Source: Bradyrhizobium ottawaense (lineage in GTDB: Bacteria; Pseudomonadota; Alphaproteobacteria; Rhizobiales; Xanthobacteraceae). From it: DNA of 64,000 nt. The position numbers were made by a program, and so were the translations under genes. Below, one piece after another: positions 1-8,675 of this stretch; the first letter of the stretch is position 1; each line of letters begins with the position of its first letter. The stretch is from positions 8,133,001 through 8,197,000 of the forward strand of contig NZ_LT629693.1 in NCBI RefSeq assembly GCF_900099825.1, in the 5' to 3' direction. Under the pieces are notes generated by a model. The model ran no database searches and was not told the DNA's origin. It worked only from the letters and a program-made list of their open reading frames with translations.

Positions 1-343
1 CGTCGGGACCCATGCCGGTGTCGAGTACAATCACCTTGCCGCCCATCTTGATGGCAAGCGGCGTGAACAAGAGCGTCATCTTGTCCTGCGGCAGGAAGGC
101 CTTGTCGAGCGCGGCTTTGACATCGTCCAGTTTGGCATTGGGGATAAAGCTTTCGGCAAGCGCAAACGTCGTCGAGCCGTCGAAAATGGGGTTCACCTCG
201 ATGTCGCCCACCTTGTAGCGATAGAAGCTCGGCGCCTGCTTGTCGGCCATCGGGGCAGTCGCGTTGGCGGAGATCGCCGGCAACAGCGGCGCGGTGGCGA
301 TGCCGGCCGCGCCGGCCAGAACGTGACGTCGTGTCAATTCCAT
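1..343 (-). CDS. Exported MBL-fold metallo-hydrolase, N-terminal part only
   Basis: The first 114 codons of a minus-strand gene that leaves the window on the left. The protein opens with a Tat-like leader (twin Arg in TRRHVLAG, then an Ala-rich hydrophobic stretch ending near AISANA), so it is probably exported folded. The visible mature part contains strands typical of the metallo-beta-lactamase fold, including GGKVIVLDTGMG just before the window edge. The zinc-binding HxHxDH motif would lie outside the window, so substrate and catalytic competence cannot be judged. The ATG at 343 has a GGGAGGA ribosome site at normal spacing. It is divergent from the hsp20 cluster. Confidence 0.8.
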   Translation of the reverse strand, partial: MELTRRHVLAGAAGIATAPLLPAISANATAPMADKQAPSFYRYKVGDIEVNPIFDGSTTFALAESFIPNAKLDDVKAALDKAFLPQDKMTLLFTPLAIKMGGKVIVLDTGMGPD

Positions 344-561
344 ATGGTGTCCTCCCTTTGAAACGATGGATGCGCTCGGCGGCTTGTTTCCCGCACTGTT
401 GCCGTCGCGCGCCATTTTTAGCAGCGTTCCGCCCGCAACGCGATGATGCTGTCTTGTCGGCTAACCCCTGTTTCGCCGCGTTATTCCGCCCCTACGCCCC
501 CCCTGCTGCCAAGTGGCTGTTAACCGGTTTGGGCGGCGGCCTAAAAATTTTTCAGGACCCT

Positions 562-590
562 CTTGAACTTTTTTCCGGCCTGCCAATTAT
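562..590 (+). promoter_or_regulatory. Sigma32 (RpoH)-type promoter of the hsp20 transcript
   Basis: CTTGAAC at 562-568 and CCAATTAT at 583-590 match the Bradyrhizobium RpoH consensus CTTG-N17-CYTATNTNNG: the spacing is exactly 17, while the -10 element matches only in part. A start near 597 would place the whole ROSE element in the 5' leader. The rest of 344-561 shows no gene. Promoter assignment is by consensus only. Confidence 0.55.
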
Positions 591-596
591 TTCGAT

Positions 597-704
597 CGCC
601 GCACTTGGTGCGGCCGGGGCGCCTTTGGGCCCCGTAGTTGAGGCGGGCGCCGGCAGGTGTCCGGCGCCGGCTCGTACCCATCTTGCTCTTAGGAGGATTT
701 GGCT
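597..704 (+). promoter_or_regulatory. ROSE-type RNA thermosensor in the hsp20 leader
   Basis: The leader holds a series of hairpins. The first, 598-614, is a perfect 7-bp stem with a TTG loop; the second, 616-633, is a G/C stem around TTT; the third, 646-668, is a perfect 8-bp stem GGCGCCGG/CCGGCGCC. The last element, 681-698, has TTGCTC facing the Shine-Dalgarno AGGAGG at 691-696. This is the ROSE architecture known from Bradyrhizobium small heat-shock genes: several stem-loops, the last pairing a UYGCU motif with the ribosome site and melting on heat shock. Expected role: block hsp20 translation at normal temperature. Confidence 0.8.
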
Positions 705-1157
705 ATGAGGTATGATTGGACTCCCCTGTGGAGGTCGACTATCGGCTTCGACCGCCTGTTCAACGTTCTCGACGAGGTCCAGCGGACCGCGGAAGAGAGC
801 TTCCCCCCGTACAATATCGAACGGCTCGACGAGAACCGTTTCCAGATTTCGGTGGCACTTGCCGGCTACACGCCGGACGAAGTGACGCTGACCGCCGAGC
901 AGAACGTGCTGACCCTCGAAGGGAAAAAGGCCGAGAAGGAAGAAAAGACCTTCCTGCATCGCGGCATCTCCACCCGAAACTTCAAGCGCCAATTCACCCT
1001 TGCCGACCACGTCGAGGTCAAGGGCGCGCGGTTCGAAGACGGACTGCTGCTCGTCGAATTGCAGCGCGAGATTCCCGAGGCCATGAAGCCGCGCCGCATC
1101 GCGATCAACGGGATAACGCCCGGCAAGGTCACACAGATCGAGTCCAAGGCCGCGTAA
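705..1157 (+). CDS. Small heat-shock protein, Hsp20/alpha-crystallin family
   Basis: A 150-residue ATP-independent holdase chaperone that keeps unfolding proteins refoldable. An IbpA-like N-terminus (MRYDWTPLWRSTIGFDRLFN) is followed by an alpha-crystallin domain at about residues 35-130, with the family signature GLLLVELQREIPE and the C-terminal IAI motif (RRIAING) that docks neighbouring subunits. ATG 705 is chosen over TTG 699 because AGGAGG at 691-696 is spaced for it and is the sequence masked by the ROSE hairpin. It is probably co-transcribed with the three small genes that follow. Length is normal for rhizobial class A Hsp20 proteins. Confidence 0.93.
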   Translation: MRYDWTPLWRSTIGFDRLFNVLDEVQRTAEESFPPYNIERLDENRFQISVALAGYTPDEVTLTAEQNVLTLEGKKAEKEEKTFLHRGISTRNFKRQFTLADHVEVKGARFEDGLLLVELQREIPEAMKPRRIAINGITPGKVTQIESKAA

Positions 1158-1237
1158 CGAACCGGAGGCCTGGACCAACCTGTGCCGCGCGGGATTTCTC
1201 GCGCGGCACTCCCAAGCGTCAATGAATGGAGGCACTC

Positions 1238-1561
1238 ATGCGGACGACGCCCGCTCACGACAACGTTTTCGATTTCAACGTCCTCTTGCATCCCGGCACG
1301 GTATTCGAGCATCCGCGCGATGTCGTCGCCGATCCGGCGCTCAGCCTTTCAGAAAAGCGAGCCATTCTTGCTTCCTGGGCTTCCGATGCTTCCGCCATCG
1401 CATCCTGCCCTGCGTTGCGCGCCCCCGACGGTCTCAAAGCTCCGGTGCACATCGACCACATCCTCGAAGCGCTTTGCGCGCTGGACGGCAGCGGCCCGCG
1501 CAACCCACCGGGCGGCAAGCCGATGCGGCTGCGTTCAACCGAGCGATGCGCGGCCGCCTGA
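1238..1561 (+). CDS. Conserved hypothetical protein of the hsp20 cluster
   Basis: A 107-residue soluble protein of unknown function, rich in acidic and Ala residues near its N-terminus. The stretch around LSLSEKRAILASWASDA looks like a conserved amphipathic helix and is followed by a possible loop with RAPDG. No catalytic motif or membrane segment was seen. The start at ATG 1238 has GGAGG at 1228-1232; the in-frame ATG at 1226 overlaps that ribosome site and is less likely. It follows hsp20 by 80 bp on the same strand, so a role in the heat-shock response is inferred from position only. Confidence 0.7.
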   Translation: MRTTPAHDNVFDFNVLLHPGTVFEHPRDVVADPALSLSEKRAILASWASDASAIASCPALRAPDGLKAPVHIDHILEALCALDGSGPRNPPGGKPMRLRSTERCAAA

Positions 1562-1660
1562 CCAAAGGTGACTTGAAAGACCGGGAAGGCCATGGCGTGG
1601 AACGGGCCTTCCCAAAACCACGAGGAAAAAGCTGGAGACAGTCACGGAGCCGAGCCGACG

Positions 1661-1870
1661 ATGATCGATGAAAACCTCGCCCGTCTGCGAACCCACCGCA
1701 ACAATATCCATCGCTACCGCCGGCTGCTTGCAACCAGGCTGAGCGAGCTCGAACGCAGCTATGTCGAGCGCCGCCTTCAGCAAGAGCAAGCATCGATGGA
1801 TGCTCTCGCCAGGGAGACGTTTCCCTTCACACTGTCCGCAGTTGATCCCACTCATCAGAGTGCGGCCTAA
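1661..1870 (+). CDS. Small helical hypothetical protein
   Basis: 69 residues, mostly charged helix: MIDENLARLRTHRNNIHRYR is followed by a second helix rich in Glu, Arg and Gln (LSELERSYVERRLQQEQASM). No known domain or membrane segment. The frame stays open upstream to 1592, but the earlier residues have low-complexity untranslated character, so ATG 1661 (GGAG about 12 nt upstream) is preferred. It is the third gene of the hsp20 cluster and only 10 bp from the next one, so the two are probably co-translated. Confidence 0.6.
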   Translation: MIDENLARLRTHRNNIHRYRRLLATRLSELERSYVERRLQQEQASMDALARETFPFTLSAVDPTHQSAA

Positions 1871-1880
1871 GAGGACGGCC

Positions 1881-2066
1881 ATGTTTCAGTTGGACACGTT
1901 CATCATACAGGGTCATCAGAAGGTCATCGACCATTACCGCTGGCTTCGCGACACCGCGGGATCCGAGGCTGAACGTGAGCGTTTTCAGCGCCGGATGGTG
2001 GAAGAGTACGAGGCGCTGAAGCGTTACACCGAGTCGCGCTCCGACGGGACACGGCGCGCAGCGTAG
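1881..2066 (+). CDS. Small helical hypothetical protein
   Basis: 61 residues, all helix-forming and strongly charged (MFQLDTFIIQGHQKVIDHYR, then many Glu and Arg residues). It resembles the gene just upstream in size and HYRWL/HRYRRLL wording, so the two may be related halves of one small family. ATG 1881 is preceded by GAGGAC at about 1871-1876. Function unknown; last gene of the heat-shock cluster, ending 70 bp before the convergent DedA gene. Confidence 0.6.
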   Translation: MFQLDTFIIQGHQKVIDHYRWLRDTAGSEAERERFQRRMVEEYEALKRYTESRSDGTRRAA

Positions 2067-2138
2067 GCCATGAGGCACGGCAGGCTTGGCCAACCGCGTA
2101 CGGCCACCTACGGCGCCGGGCAACCTGCCTTGCCCTCT

Positions 2139-2669
2139 TCAGACCACCCGCCACAGCCATTCGGCAAGTTGTCCGATCACGTCGCCGAACAGCAGCAGCG
2201 CCGCCGACCAGATCAGCGCCGAAACGAAATTGGCGACTTGGAATTGCCAGTAGGACATTTCGAAAATCCCGGCGGCGAGCGGCACCGAAGCCCGCAGCGG
2301 TCCGAAGAACCGGCCGATGAAAATCGAAGGCACGCCCCATTTCCTGACGAAGGCCTCGCCGCGCGGCAGGATCTCGGGAAAGCGCGACAGCGGCCACATC
2401 TGGGCGACCTGTTCCTTGTATTTGAAACCGAACCAGTAGGAGACCCAGTCGCCAAGTGCCGCGCCGATGCCGCCGGCGATCCAGACCGGCCAGAAGCTGA
2501 TGCCGGTCACACCGATCAAGGCACCGATCGCCACCAGCGCGCCCCAGGCCGGTATCAGCAGCGAGATGAAGGCCAGCGACTCGCCGAAGGCCAGCGCCAG
2601 CACGATCGGCGCGGCCCAGCCCTGATGATCGCGCACGAAATCGGTCAAGGCGCGCGCAAAATCTTCCAT
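2139..2669 (-). CDS. DedA/SNARE-associated family membrane protein
   Basis: 176 residues with four or five hydrophobic segments. DedA proteins are inner-membrane transporters, some of which recycle undecaprenyl phosphate. The family hallmarks are visible: GESLAFISLLIPAWGAL after the first helix, LGDWVSYWFGFKYKE, and the conserved FIGRFFGPLRASVPLAAG re-entrant motif with its Arg residues. Family proteins are usually about 200 residues, so this is a short but complete member. It is convergent with the heat-shock cluster. The 273 bp between it and parE hold no recognisable gene. Confidence 0.88.
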   Translation of the reverse strand: MEDFARALTDFVRDHQGWAAPIVLALAFGESLAFISLLIPAWGALVAIGALIGVTGISFWPVWIAGGIGAALGDWVSYWFGFKYKEQVAQMWPLSRFPEILPRGEAFVRKWGVPSIFIGRFFGPLRASVPLAAGIFEMSYWQFQVANFVSALIWSAALLLFGDVIGQLAEWLWRVV

Positions 2670-2942
2670 GTCTTGAATGCCTTCCCCGCCCCGTATGCCC
2701 CGGGTTCACAGCCCAGGACAGGTACGCCAGCCGGTTGCGTGACATCAAGTCACAAAGGCGGACACGGGGCGTGATCGCCTTGTTTCGCATCTCGAGGACC
2801 TGATATGGGCGCAGGAACCGCGCCGGGGACAGGCGCCACACTAGCTGCTGTCCTTGGTTGCCGTCACTTTCTTGGCCCATCCGTGGCATAGTCAGGGAAA
2901 CCGATTCGCTGCGCGATGACGCATCGCAACACATAAAGAACC

Positions 2943-5000
2943 ATGGCCAAAGCATTGAAATCAAACGCCAAAGCGAAGGCCGCCAACGATCTGTTCGGGG
3001 CCCCGGAATCCAAGGGCCGCGCGCCCGCGAAGACGGCCGCCCGTTCGGGTGGCGCCGAAGAAGCCTATACCGCCGCCGACATCGAGGTGCTTGAAGGGCT
3101 CGAGCCGGTGCGCCGCCGCCCCGGCATGTATATCGGCGGAACCGACGAAAAGGCGCTGCACCATCTGTTCGCCGAAGTCATCGACAACGCCATGGACGAG
3201 GCGCTGGCGGGACACGCGTCCTTCATCGAGGTCGAGCTCGGCGCCGACGGGTTCCTGACCGTCACCGACAACGGCCGCGGCATTCCCGTCGACCCGCATC
3301 CGAAATTTCCGAAGAAGTCCGCGCTCGAAGTCATCATGTGCACGCTGCATTCCGGCGGCAAGTTCGACTCCAAGGTCTACGAGACCTCGGGCGGTCTGCA
3401 CGGCGTCGGCGTGTCCGTGGTCAACGCCCTCTCCTCGCGGCTCGAAGTCGAGGTCGCGCGCAGCCAGAAGCTCTACCGGATGAGTTTTGAGCGGGGCCAT
3501 CCCAAGGGCAAGCTCGAAGACCTCGGCAAGATCAACAACCGCCGCGGCACCACCATCCGCTTCAAGCCGGATACCGAGATTTTCGGCGCCAAGGCGGTGT
3601 TCAAGCCGCAGCGCCTGTTCAAGATGGCGCGCTCGAAGGCCTATCTGTTCGGCGGCGTCAAAATCCGCTGGCGCTGCGATCCCGAACTGCTGCGCGGCGT
3701 CGAGGGCGTCCCTGCGGAGGACGAGTTTCACTTCCCCGGCGGCCTGAAGGATTATCTCGCCGCCGCCATTCACGCCGACACGCTGGTGCATCCGGATATC
3801 TTCTCCGGCAAATCCGGCCGCAACGGCGCCCACGGCGCCTGCGAATGGGCTGTCGCATGGACAGCGGATGCAGACGGCTTCCTTTCTTCCTACTGCAACA
3901 CCGTGCCGACGCCGGATGGCGGCACCCATGAATCCGGCATGCGCAGCGCCATGCTGCGCGGCCTGAAGGACCATGCCGAGCGGAACGGCCAGGGCAAGCG
4001 CGCCTCCTCCATCACCTCGGAAGACGTGATGGTGGGTGCTGCCGTGATGCTTTCGGTGTTCGTGCGCGAACCGGAATTCCAGGGCCAGACCAAGGACCGG
4101 CTGGCCACCGCGGAGGCCCAGCGCATCGTCGAACAGGCGATCAAGGACCCGTTCGACCACTGGCTGTCGGGCAATCCGCTGCAGGCCAACAAGCTCCTGG
4201 ATTTCGTCATTGAGCGCGCCGACGAACGGCTGCGCCGCCGCGCCGAGAAGGAAACCTCGCGCAAGACCGCGGTGAAGAAGCTGCGCCTTCCCGGCAAGCT
4301 TTCGGACTGCACCAACAGCGCCACCGAAGGCTCCGAACTGTTCATCGTCGAAGGTGACTCGGCCGGCGGCAGCGCCAAGCAGGCACGCGACCGCAAGACC
4401 CAGGCCGTGCTGCCGTTGCGCGGCAAGATCCTCAACGTCGCCTCCGCCACCAAGGACAAGCTCACCGCCAACGCCCAGCTCGCCGACCTGATGCAGGCGA
4501 TCGGCTGCGGCACCGGCGCGCATTACCGCGAAGAGGACCTGCGCTACTCGCGCATCATCATCATGACCGACGCCGACGTCGACGGCGCACATATCGCCTC
4601 GCTCCTGATCACGTTCTTCTACCGCCAGACACCGCGGCTGATCGACGAAGGCCATCTCTATCTCGCGGTGCCGCCGCTCTATCGGCTCACCCATGGCAGC
4701 AAGACGGTTTACGCCCGCGACGACGCCCACAAGGAAGCGCTGCTGAAAAGCGAGTTCAACGCCAATGCCAAGGTCGATGTCGGCCGCTTCAAAGGTCTTG
4801 GCGAGATGATGCCGGCGCAGCTCAAGGAAACCACCATGGATCCGGCCCGGCGCACCATGCTGCGCGTGGTGCTGCTGGCCGATGATCGCGAAGGCACCGC
4901 CGATTCGGTCGAACGGCTGATGGGCACCAAGGCCGAAGCGCGCTTCGCCTTCATCTCCGACAAGGCCGAATTCGCCAGCGACGACCTGCTGGACGTCTGA
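2943..5000 (+). CDS. parE: DNA topoisomerase IV subunit B
   Basis: 685 residues. ATPase subunit of topoisomerase IV, which with ParC unlinks daughter chromosomes. A Lys/Ala-rich leader of about 40 residues precedes the GHKL ATPase domain: RRRPGMYIGG, the Asn/Asp-containing EVIDNAMDEALAG, the DNGRGIP motif, and GGLHGVGVSVVNALS. The Toprim domain at about 455-570 has EGDSAGGSAKQARDRKTQAV and the metal-binding DADVDGAH, followed by the type IIA C-terminal segment (RFKGLGEMMPAQLKETTMDP). The length fits ParE and is shorter than alphaproteobacterial GyrB, which supports parE over gyrB. No parC in the window. Confidence 0.93.
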   Translation: MAKALKSNAKAKAANDLFGAPESKGRAPAKTAARSGGAEEAYTAADIEVLEGLEPVRRRPGMYIGGTDEKALHHLFAEVIDNAMDEALAGHASFIEVELGADGFLTVTDNGRGIPVDPHPKFPKKSALEVIMCTLHSGGKFDSKVYETSGGLHGVGVSVVNALSSRLEVEVARSQKLYRMSFERGHPKGKLEDLGKINNRRGTTIRFKPDTEIFGAKAVFKPQRLFKMARSKAYLFGGVKIRWRCDPELLRGVEGVPAEDEFHFPGGLKDYLAAAIHADTLVHPDIFSGKSGRNGAHGACEWAVAWTADADGFLSSYCNTVPTPDGGTHESGMRSAMLRGLKDHAERNGQGKRASSITSEDVMVGAAVMLSVFVREPEFQGQTKDRLATAEAQRIVEQAIKDPFDHWLSGNPLQANKLLDFVIERADERLRRRAEKETSRKTAVKKLRLPGKLSDCTNSATEGSELFIVEGDSAGGSAKQARDRKTQAVLPLRGKILNVASATKDKLTANAQLADLMQAIGCGTGAHYREEDLRYSRIIIMTDADVDGAHIASLLITFFYRQTPRLIDEGHLYLAVPPLYRLTHGSKTVYARDDAHKEALLKSEFNANAKVDVGRFKGLGEMMPAQLKETTMDPARRTMLRVVLLADDREGTADSVERLMGTKAEARFAFISDKAEFASDDLLDV

Positions 5001-5233
5001 TCCCGTCAGAAACCGGCTTCTTCACGCGATTTGGTGCGTTTGGAGGCAGATTAAGCCCGGATTCTGCCCGTTTCTGCGGCATTTCCGGGTGGTTCGTTTT
5101 CAGACGGGTGTGCTCCCCCCGCAACAGCATTTTGGCTGGAACTGCGTATAGTCACCGCACTGGGTTTCGGGAATCGGTGCACGCGCACCCGTAGAGCGGT
5201 CGAATTCGGCGCTTCTAGATTGAGGGATTAGAC

Positions 5234-6016
5234 ATGAAGAAGATTGTGATCGCGCTGACCGCAATGGCGGCATTGACCGGATCGGCTGTCGCGGCTGACA
5301 TGGCGCCCCGCTACACCAAGGCCCCCGCGCCGGTGGTAGTGGCTCCGAGCTGGACCGGCTTTTACATTTTCGGCGGCGGCGGCGGCGGCCTGTGGGCAGC
5401 TGATCAGTATGTTCAGACCACGGGAGCTGCGGTTCCCCTCACCATCAACCAGCGTCAGGGTGGTTCTGGCTGGTTCGGCACGGTCGGTGCCGGTTATGAC
5501 TGGCAGTTCAACGGAACCTGGGTTGGCGGCATCTTTGGCGATGGCCAGTTTGGCAGCATCAAGGGCACTGTTCAGGACCCGATCGGTGGGTTGACCGGAA
5601 CTGAAAAGCTGCAGGACTCGTGGGCGGCGGGCGTACGGCTCGGCTATCTGGTGGCCCCGAATGTTCTTTCCTATGTGAACGGTGGTTACTCCGGTTCCCA
5701 TTGGGCGGGTACGACCTTGATGACCCTCGGCGGCCTTCCCGGCGGAGCCCATACCAACAGCTTCAACAAGAACGGCTGGTTTATTGGCGGTGGCGTGGAA
5801 AACAATCTGAACATCTTCGGCATCTCCGCGCCGGGCTGGTTCATGAAGACCGAATATCGCTCGGCTTTTTACGACCGGAAGACGGTCAACGAATTGGTCG
5901 ATGGCACCAACGCACTTGTCGGCCGCGACCTCCGGTTCAACACCTGGAACCAGACCATCTCGACTTCGCTGGTCTATCGCTTCAACTGGACCGGCCCGGT
6001 CGTAGCCAAGTACTGA
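5234..6016 (+). CDS. Outer-membrane beta-barrel protein, Omp31/porin-like family
   Basis: 260 residues. A Sec signal peptide (MKKIVIALTAMAALTGSAVA, cut before ADMAP) leads into a Pro-rich linker and the family opening PSWTGFYIFGGGG. The rest is alternating beta strands rich in Gly, aromatics and Asn, ending in a C-terminal aromatic (VVAKY), as expected for an eight-stranded barrel inserted by BamA. Such proteins are multi-copy in Bradyrhizobium; the role is structural or small-solute permeability. Codon use is less GC-biased than that of its neighbours, consistent with high expression. It sits alone, between a 233-bp leader region and a clear terminator. Confidence 0.87.
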   Translation: MKKIVIALTAMAALTGSAVAADMAPRYTKAPAPVVVAPSWTGFYIFGGGGGGLWAADQYVQTTGAAVPLTINQRQGGSGWFGTVGAGYDWQFNGTWVGGIFGDGQFGSIKGTVQDPIGGLTGTEKLQDSWAAGVRLGYLVAPNVLSYVNGGYSGSHWAGTTLMTLGGLPGGAHTNSFNKNGWFIGGGVENNLNIFGISAPGWFMKTEYRSAFYDRKTVNELVDGTNALVGRDLRFNTWNQTISTSLVYRFNWTGPVVAKY

Positions 6017-6053
6017 GATTTGAAATACTGAGCTCTAGCTAAATCAGCTACTC

Positions 6054-6083
6054 AAAAGCCCCGGCATCGTCCGGGGCTTTTTT
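6054..6083 (+). terminator. Rho-independent terminator after the outer-membrane protein gene
   Basis: AAAAGCCCCGG, a short CATCGT loop, CCGGGGC and then a T run form a strong GC stem with a U-tail. It starts 37 bp after the stop codon. Confidence 0.9.
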
Positions 6084-6283
6084 GTGCCCGGACGTGACCG
6101 CGGTTCGAAAGCACGCTGCCGGCTTGCGGGTGGTCAGCAGGCCGATCCAGGCCGCCAAAGCGGCGCCGTGATCATTCCGCCCTTGCCCCGCGCTTCCGCA
6201 TTGTATTCGATCGATGACGACGCGATCCCCGGGCAACGGCTCGCTGGGGTAACCGAACGAAAGCGGCAACAGGGGGAAAGTCC

Positions 6284-6469
6284 ATGGCCAGATCGCTTTC
6301 GATCATAGGCTTTGTCGCGCTCGCCATCGGGCTGCTCTGGATCGGTCAGGGCACCGGCGCCATCGCCTGGCCGCGCTCGAGCTTCATGATCAACCAGCTA
6401 CAATGGGCCGGATATGGCGCGCTGCTGGGCGCCATCGGCCTGATCCTGATCTGGCAAGGAAACCGCTGA
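6284..6469 (+). CDS. Small two-helix membrane protein
   Basis: 61 residues with two predicted transmembrane helices (about residues 5-25 and 40-57) joined by a short loop with WPRSSFMI. The protein ends in a short charged tail (WQGNR). No catalytic residues. ATG 6284 has AGGGGGAAAG upstream. It precedes a short-chain dehydrogenase by 56 bp. Function unknown; small proteins of this build are common in Bradyrhizobium. Confidence 0.7.
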   Translation: MARSLSIIGFVALAIGLLWIGQGTGAIAWPRSSFMINQLQWAGYGALLGAIGLILIWQGNR

Positions 6470-6525
6470 ACGCAACCGCTGACCGCAAACCTTTAACGAC
6501 CGACGGCAAGTAACGGATAACAATC

Positions 6526-7296
6526 ATGAAAGAAGGACTATTCGACCTCACCGGCAAGGTCGCCATCGTCACCGGCGGCAATGGCGGCATCGGGCTCGGC
6601 ATGGCCAGGGGATTGGCGGCGGCCGGCGCTGCCATCGCGATCGTCGGCCGTAACGAGGCCAAGTCGGAAGCCGCGGCCGCCGAACTCACGCAAGGCGGCG
6701 CCAGGGCGATTTCCGTGGTCGCCGACGTCACCGACAAGGAAGCGGTCGCGGCCATGACCGCGCGCGTGGCCGGCGAACTCGGCCGCATCGATATCCTCGT
6801 CAACAATGCCGGCATCAACATCCGCAAGCCGCCGCATGCGCTCGACATCGCGGAGTGGAACAGCGTGATAGCGACCAATCTCACCAGCGCCTTCCTGTGC
6901 TCACAGGCGGTGTACCCTGCCATGAAGGCCGCGGGCGGCGGCAAGATCATCAACATCGGATCGATGATGTCGATCTTCGGCGCCAGCTTCGCGCCAGCCT
7001 ATGCCGCGAGCAAGGGCGGCATCGTTCAGTTCACGCGTTCCTGCGCGGTGGCCTGGGCTGGCGACAACATCCAGGCCAATGCGGTGCTGCCGGGCTGGAT
7101 CGACACCGATCTCACCAAACGCGCACGCCAGGAGATCGACGGCCTGCACGACCGGGTGCTGACGCGCACGCCGGCAGCGCGCTGGGGCGCCATCGGCGAC
7201 TTCGCGGGGATCGCGGTGTTTCTGGCCTCCCCCGCCTCCGACTTCGTCACCGGCACCGCCATTCCCGTCGACGGCGGCTACTCGATCATGGGCTGA
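6526..7296 (+). CDS. Short-chain dehydrogenase/reductase (SDR), sugar-acid dehydrogenase type
   Basis: 256 residues; NAD(P)-dependent oxidoreductase with a complete classical SDR set: cofactor motif TGGNGGIG at about residues 16-23, NNAG at about 90, catalytic Ser in the NIGSMMS stretch, YAASK catalytic Tyr/Lys, and the C-terminal GTAIPVDGGYS typical of gluconate 5-dehydrogenase/KduD-like enzymes. The exact substrate cannot be read from sequence. Its 3' end overlaps the convergent FAD monooxygenase gene by 11 bp, so the two share no free terminator. Confidence 0.9.
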   Translation: MKEGLFDLTGKVAIVTGGNGGIGLGMARGLAAAGAAIAIVGRNEAKSEAAAAELTQGGARAISVVADVTDKEAVAAMTARVAGELGRIDILVNNAGINIRKPPHALDIAEWNSVIATNLTSAFLCSQAVYPAMKAAGGGKIINIGSMMSIFGASFAPAYAASKGGIVQFTRSCAVAWAGDNIQANAVLPGWIDTDLTKRARQEIDGLHDRVLTRTPAARWGAIGDFAGIAVFLASPASDFVTGTAIPVDGGYSIMG

Positions 7297-8515
7297 CGCC
7301 GGCGCCTTCGGCAACCGGCGACTGCACATGCTCGGGCCGGACGCCGAGGCCGACAAACCGCGCGGTAATGCCCTGCAGCCAGGGGATCGCGGTGATCAGC
7401 CGGATAACGGCCGGGGCCTGCAGCGGCTGATTACCCGGTTTGAGCGCTGACGTGATGATGTTGTTCTGGACAACGACCTGCATTCGCTGCGTCACTCGCA
7501 CCGGAAACGCGCGACGCCTGCGCACCGCGTCCAGGTCGTCCTCCGACGGGCAACCGCTGGCGAGCTTCGAGGCCAGAAGATTGGCGGTCGCCACCGCATC
7601 CTGAACCGCGAGATTGACGCCGACGCCGCCGACCGGCGACATCGCATGGGCAGCGTCGCCGATGCACAACAGCCCCGGCCGCGTCCAGCGCGGCAGCCGG
7701 TTGATCGCAACCGTCAGCAGCTTGACGTCGTCCCAGCTCTTTACGTCCGACAGCCCGGATTCAAGAATCGGCGCCATCCGCGCGATATCGTCGAGCAGCG
7801 CCGGCAGTCCCCTCGCCTTCACCGCGTCGTACTGGCCCTTGGCGATCACATAGGCGCACTGCCAATAGCTGCCGCGATCGAACGTCACCATCATCTTGCC
7901 GGGATCGACGCGGGCAAACAGGCTTTCGCTCTCGTTCTCGCGCTTGCCGGCGCGAAACCACAACACGTCCATCGGCGCGCCGATCTCCTCGATCGGAAGC
8001 CCCGCGCGTTCGCGCACCAGCGAATGGCGGCCGTCGCAGGCAACCGTCAGATCGGCCTCGATATCGACGACGCCATCGGGCGTCTTCACCTTCACGCCCG
8101 CGATGCGATTGCCGTCATGGATCAGATCGACCGCCTCGGCGGACATCATCACCTTCAGCGAAGCAAACCGCTTGCCGCTCTCGCGCAGAAAGTTGAGAAA
8201 ATCCCACTGCGGCATGAAGGCGATGAAGGGATATTTCACGTCGAGCCGGCTCAGATCGGCGATCCGGACCGAGGTTCCGCCGAACATGCCGTCCATCGTC
8301 TGCAATTTCTGGTGCGGCAGTTTCAGGAAGCCGTCGATCAACCCGAGTTCATCCATGACCTGCAGGGTCGAGGGATGCACGGTGTCGCCGCGAAAATCGC
8401 GGAAGAAATCCGCATGTTTTTCCAGCACGACGACGTCGATGCCGGCGCGTCCGAGCAGATAGCCGAGCATCATCCCGGCCGGCCCGCCGCCGACGATGCA
8501 GCAACGCACTTTCAT
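7286..8515 (-). CDS. FAD-dependent monooxygenase (PHBH/UbiH-like)
   Basis: 409 residues. Class A flavin monooxygenase: N-terminal Rossmann dinucleotide fold VGGGPAGMMLGYLLGRAG, the acidic VVVLEKH that binds the FAD ribose, a DG motif (VACDGRHSLVRERAG) and the GD motif LLCIGDAAHAMSPVGGVGVN, which binds the FAD phosphate. These enzymes hydroxylate aromatic or other organic substrates using NAD(P)H and oxygen; the actual substrate is unknown. No reductase or ring-cleavage gene is adjacent. It is convergent with and overlaps the SDR gene. Confidence 0.9.
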   Translation of the reverse strand: MKVRCCIVGGGPAGMMLGYLLGRAGIDVVVLEKHADFFRDFRGDTVHPSTLQVMDELGLIDGFLKLPHQKLQTMDGMFGGTSVRIADLSRLDVKYPFIAFMPQWDFLNFLRESGKRFASLKVMMSAEAVDLIHDGNRIAGVKVKTPDGVVDIEADLTVACDGRHSLVRERAGLPIEEIGAPMDVLWFRAGKRENESESLFARVDPGKMMVTFDRGSYWQCAYVIAKGQYDAVKARGLPALLDDIARMAPILESGLSDVKSWDDVKLLTVAINRLPRWTRPGLLCIGDAAHAMSPVGGVGVNLAVQDAVATANLLASKLASGCPSEDDLDAVRRRRAFPVRVTQRMQVVVQNNIITSALKPGNQPLQAPAVIRLITAIPWLQGITARFVGLGVRPEHVQSPVAEGAGVSP

Positions 8516-8675
8516 GCTTCACCCCGTTCAACAACGGCGGCAGTCTACCCGGACGATAATCCGTGGTCGACAGGTCCAATCGGCGGCATATTCGCGTCGG
8601 GGTAAAGGCGGAAGCGGAATAGTGACGCCCTGCCAGCGTCCGCTCTCTCGCCCTGCGGGGGAAACCACCGGCCGG

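Noticed and set aside
2961..4730. Long minus-strand open frame opposite parE (589 codons)
   Set aside because: It lies on the wrong strand of a clear parE gene. High GC at third positions opens such antisense frames; composition is His/Gly/Val-rich without domains.
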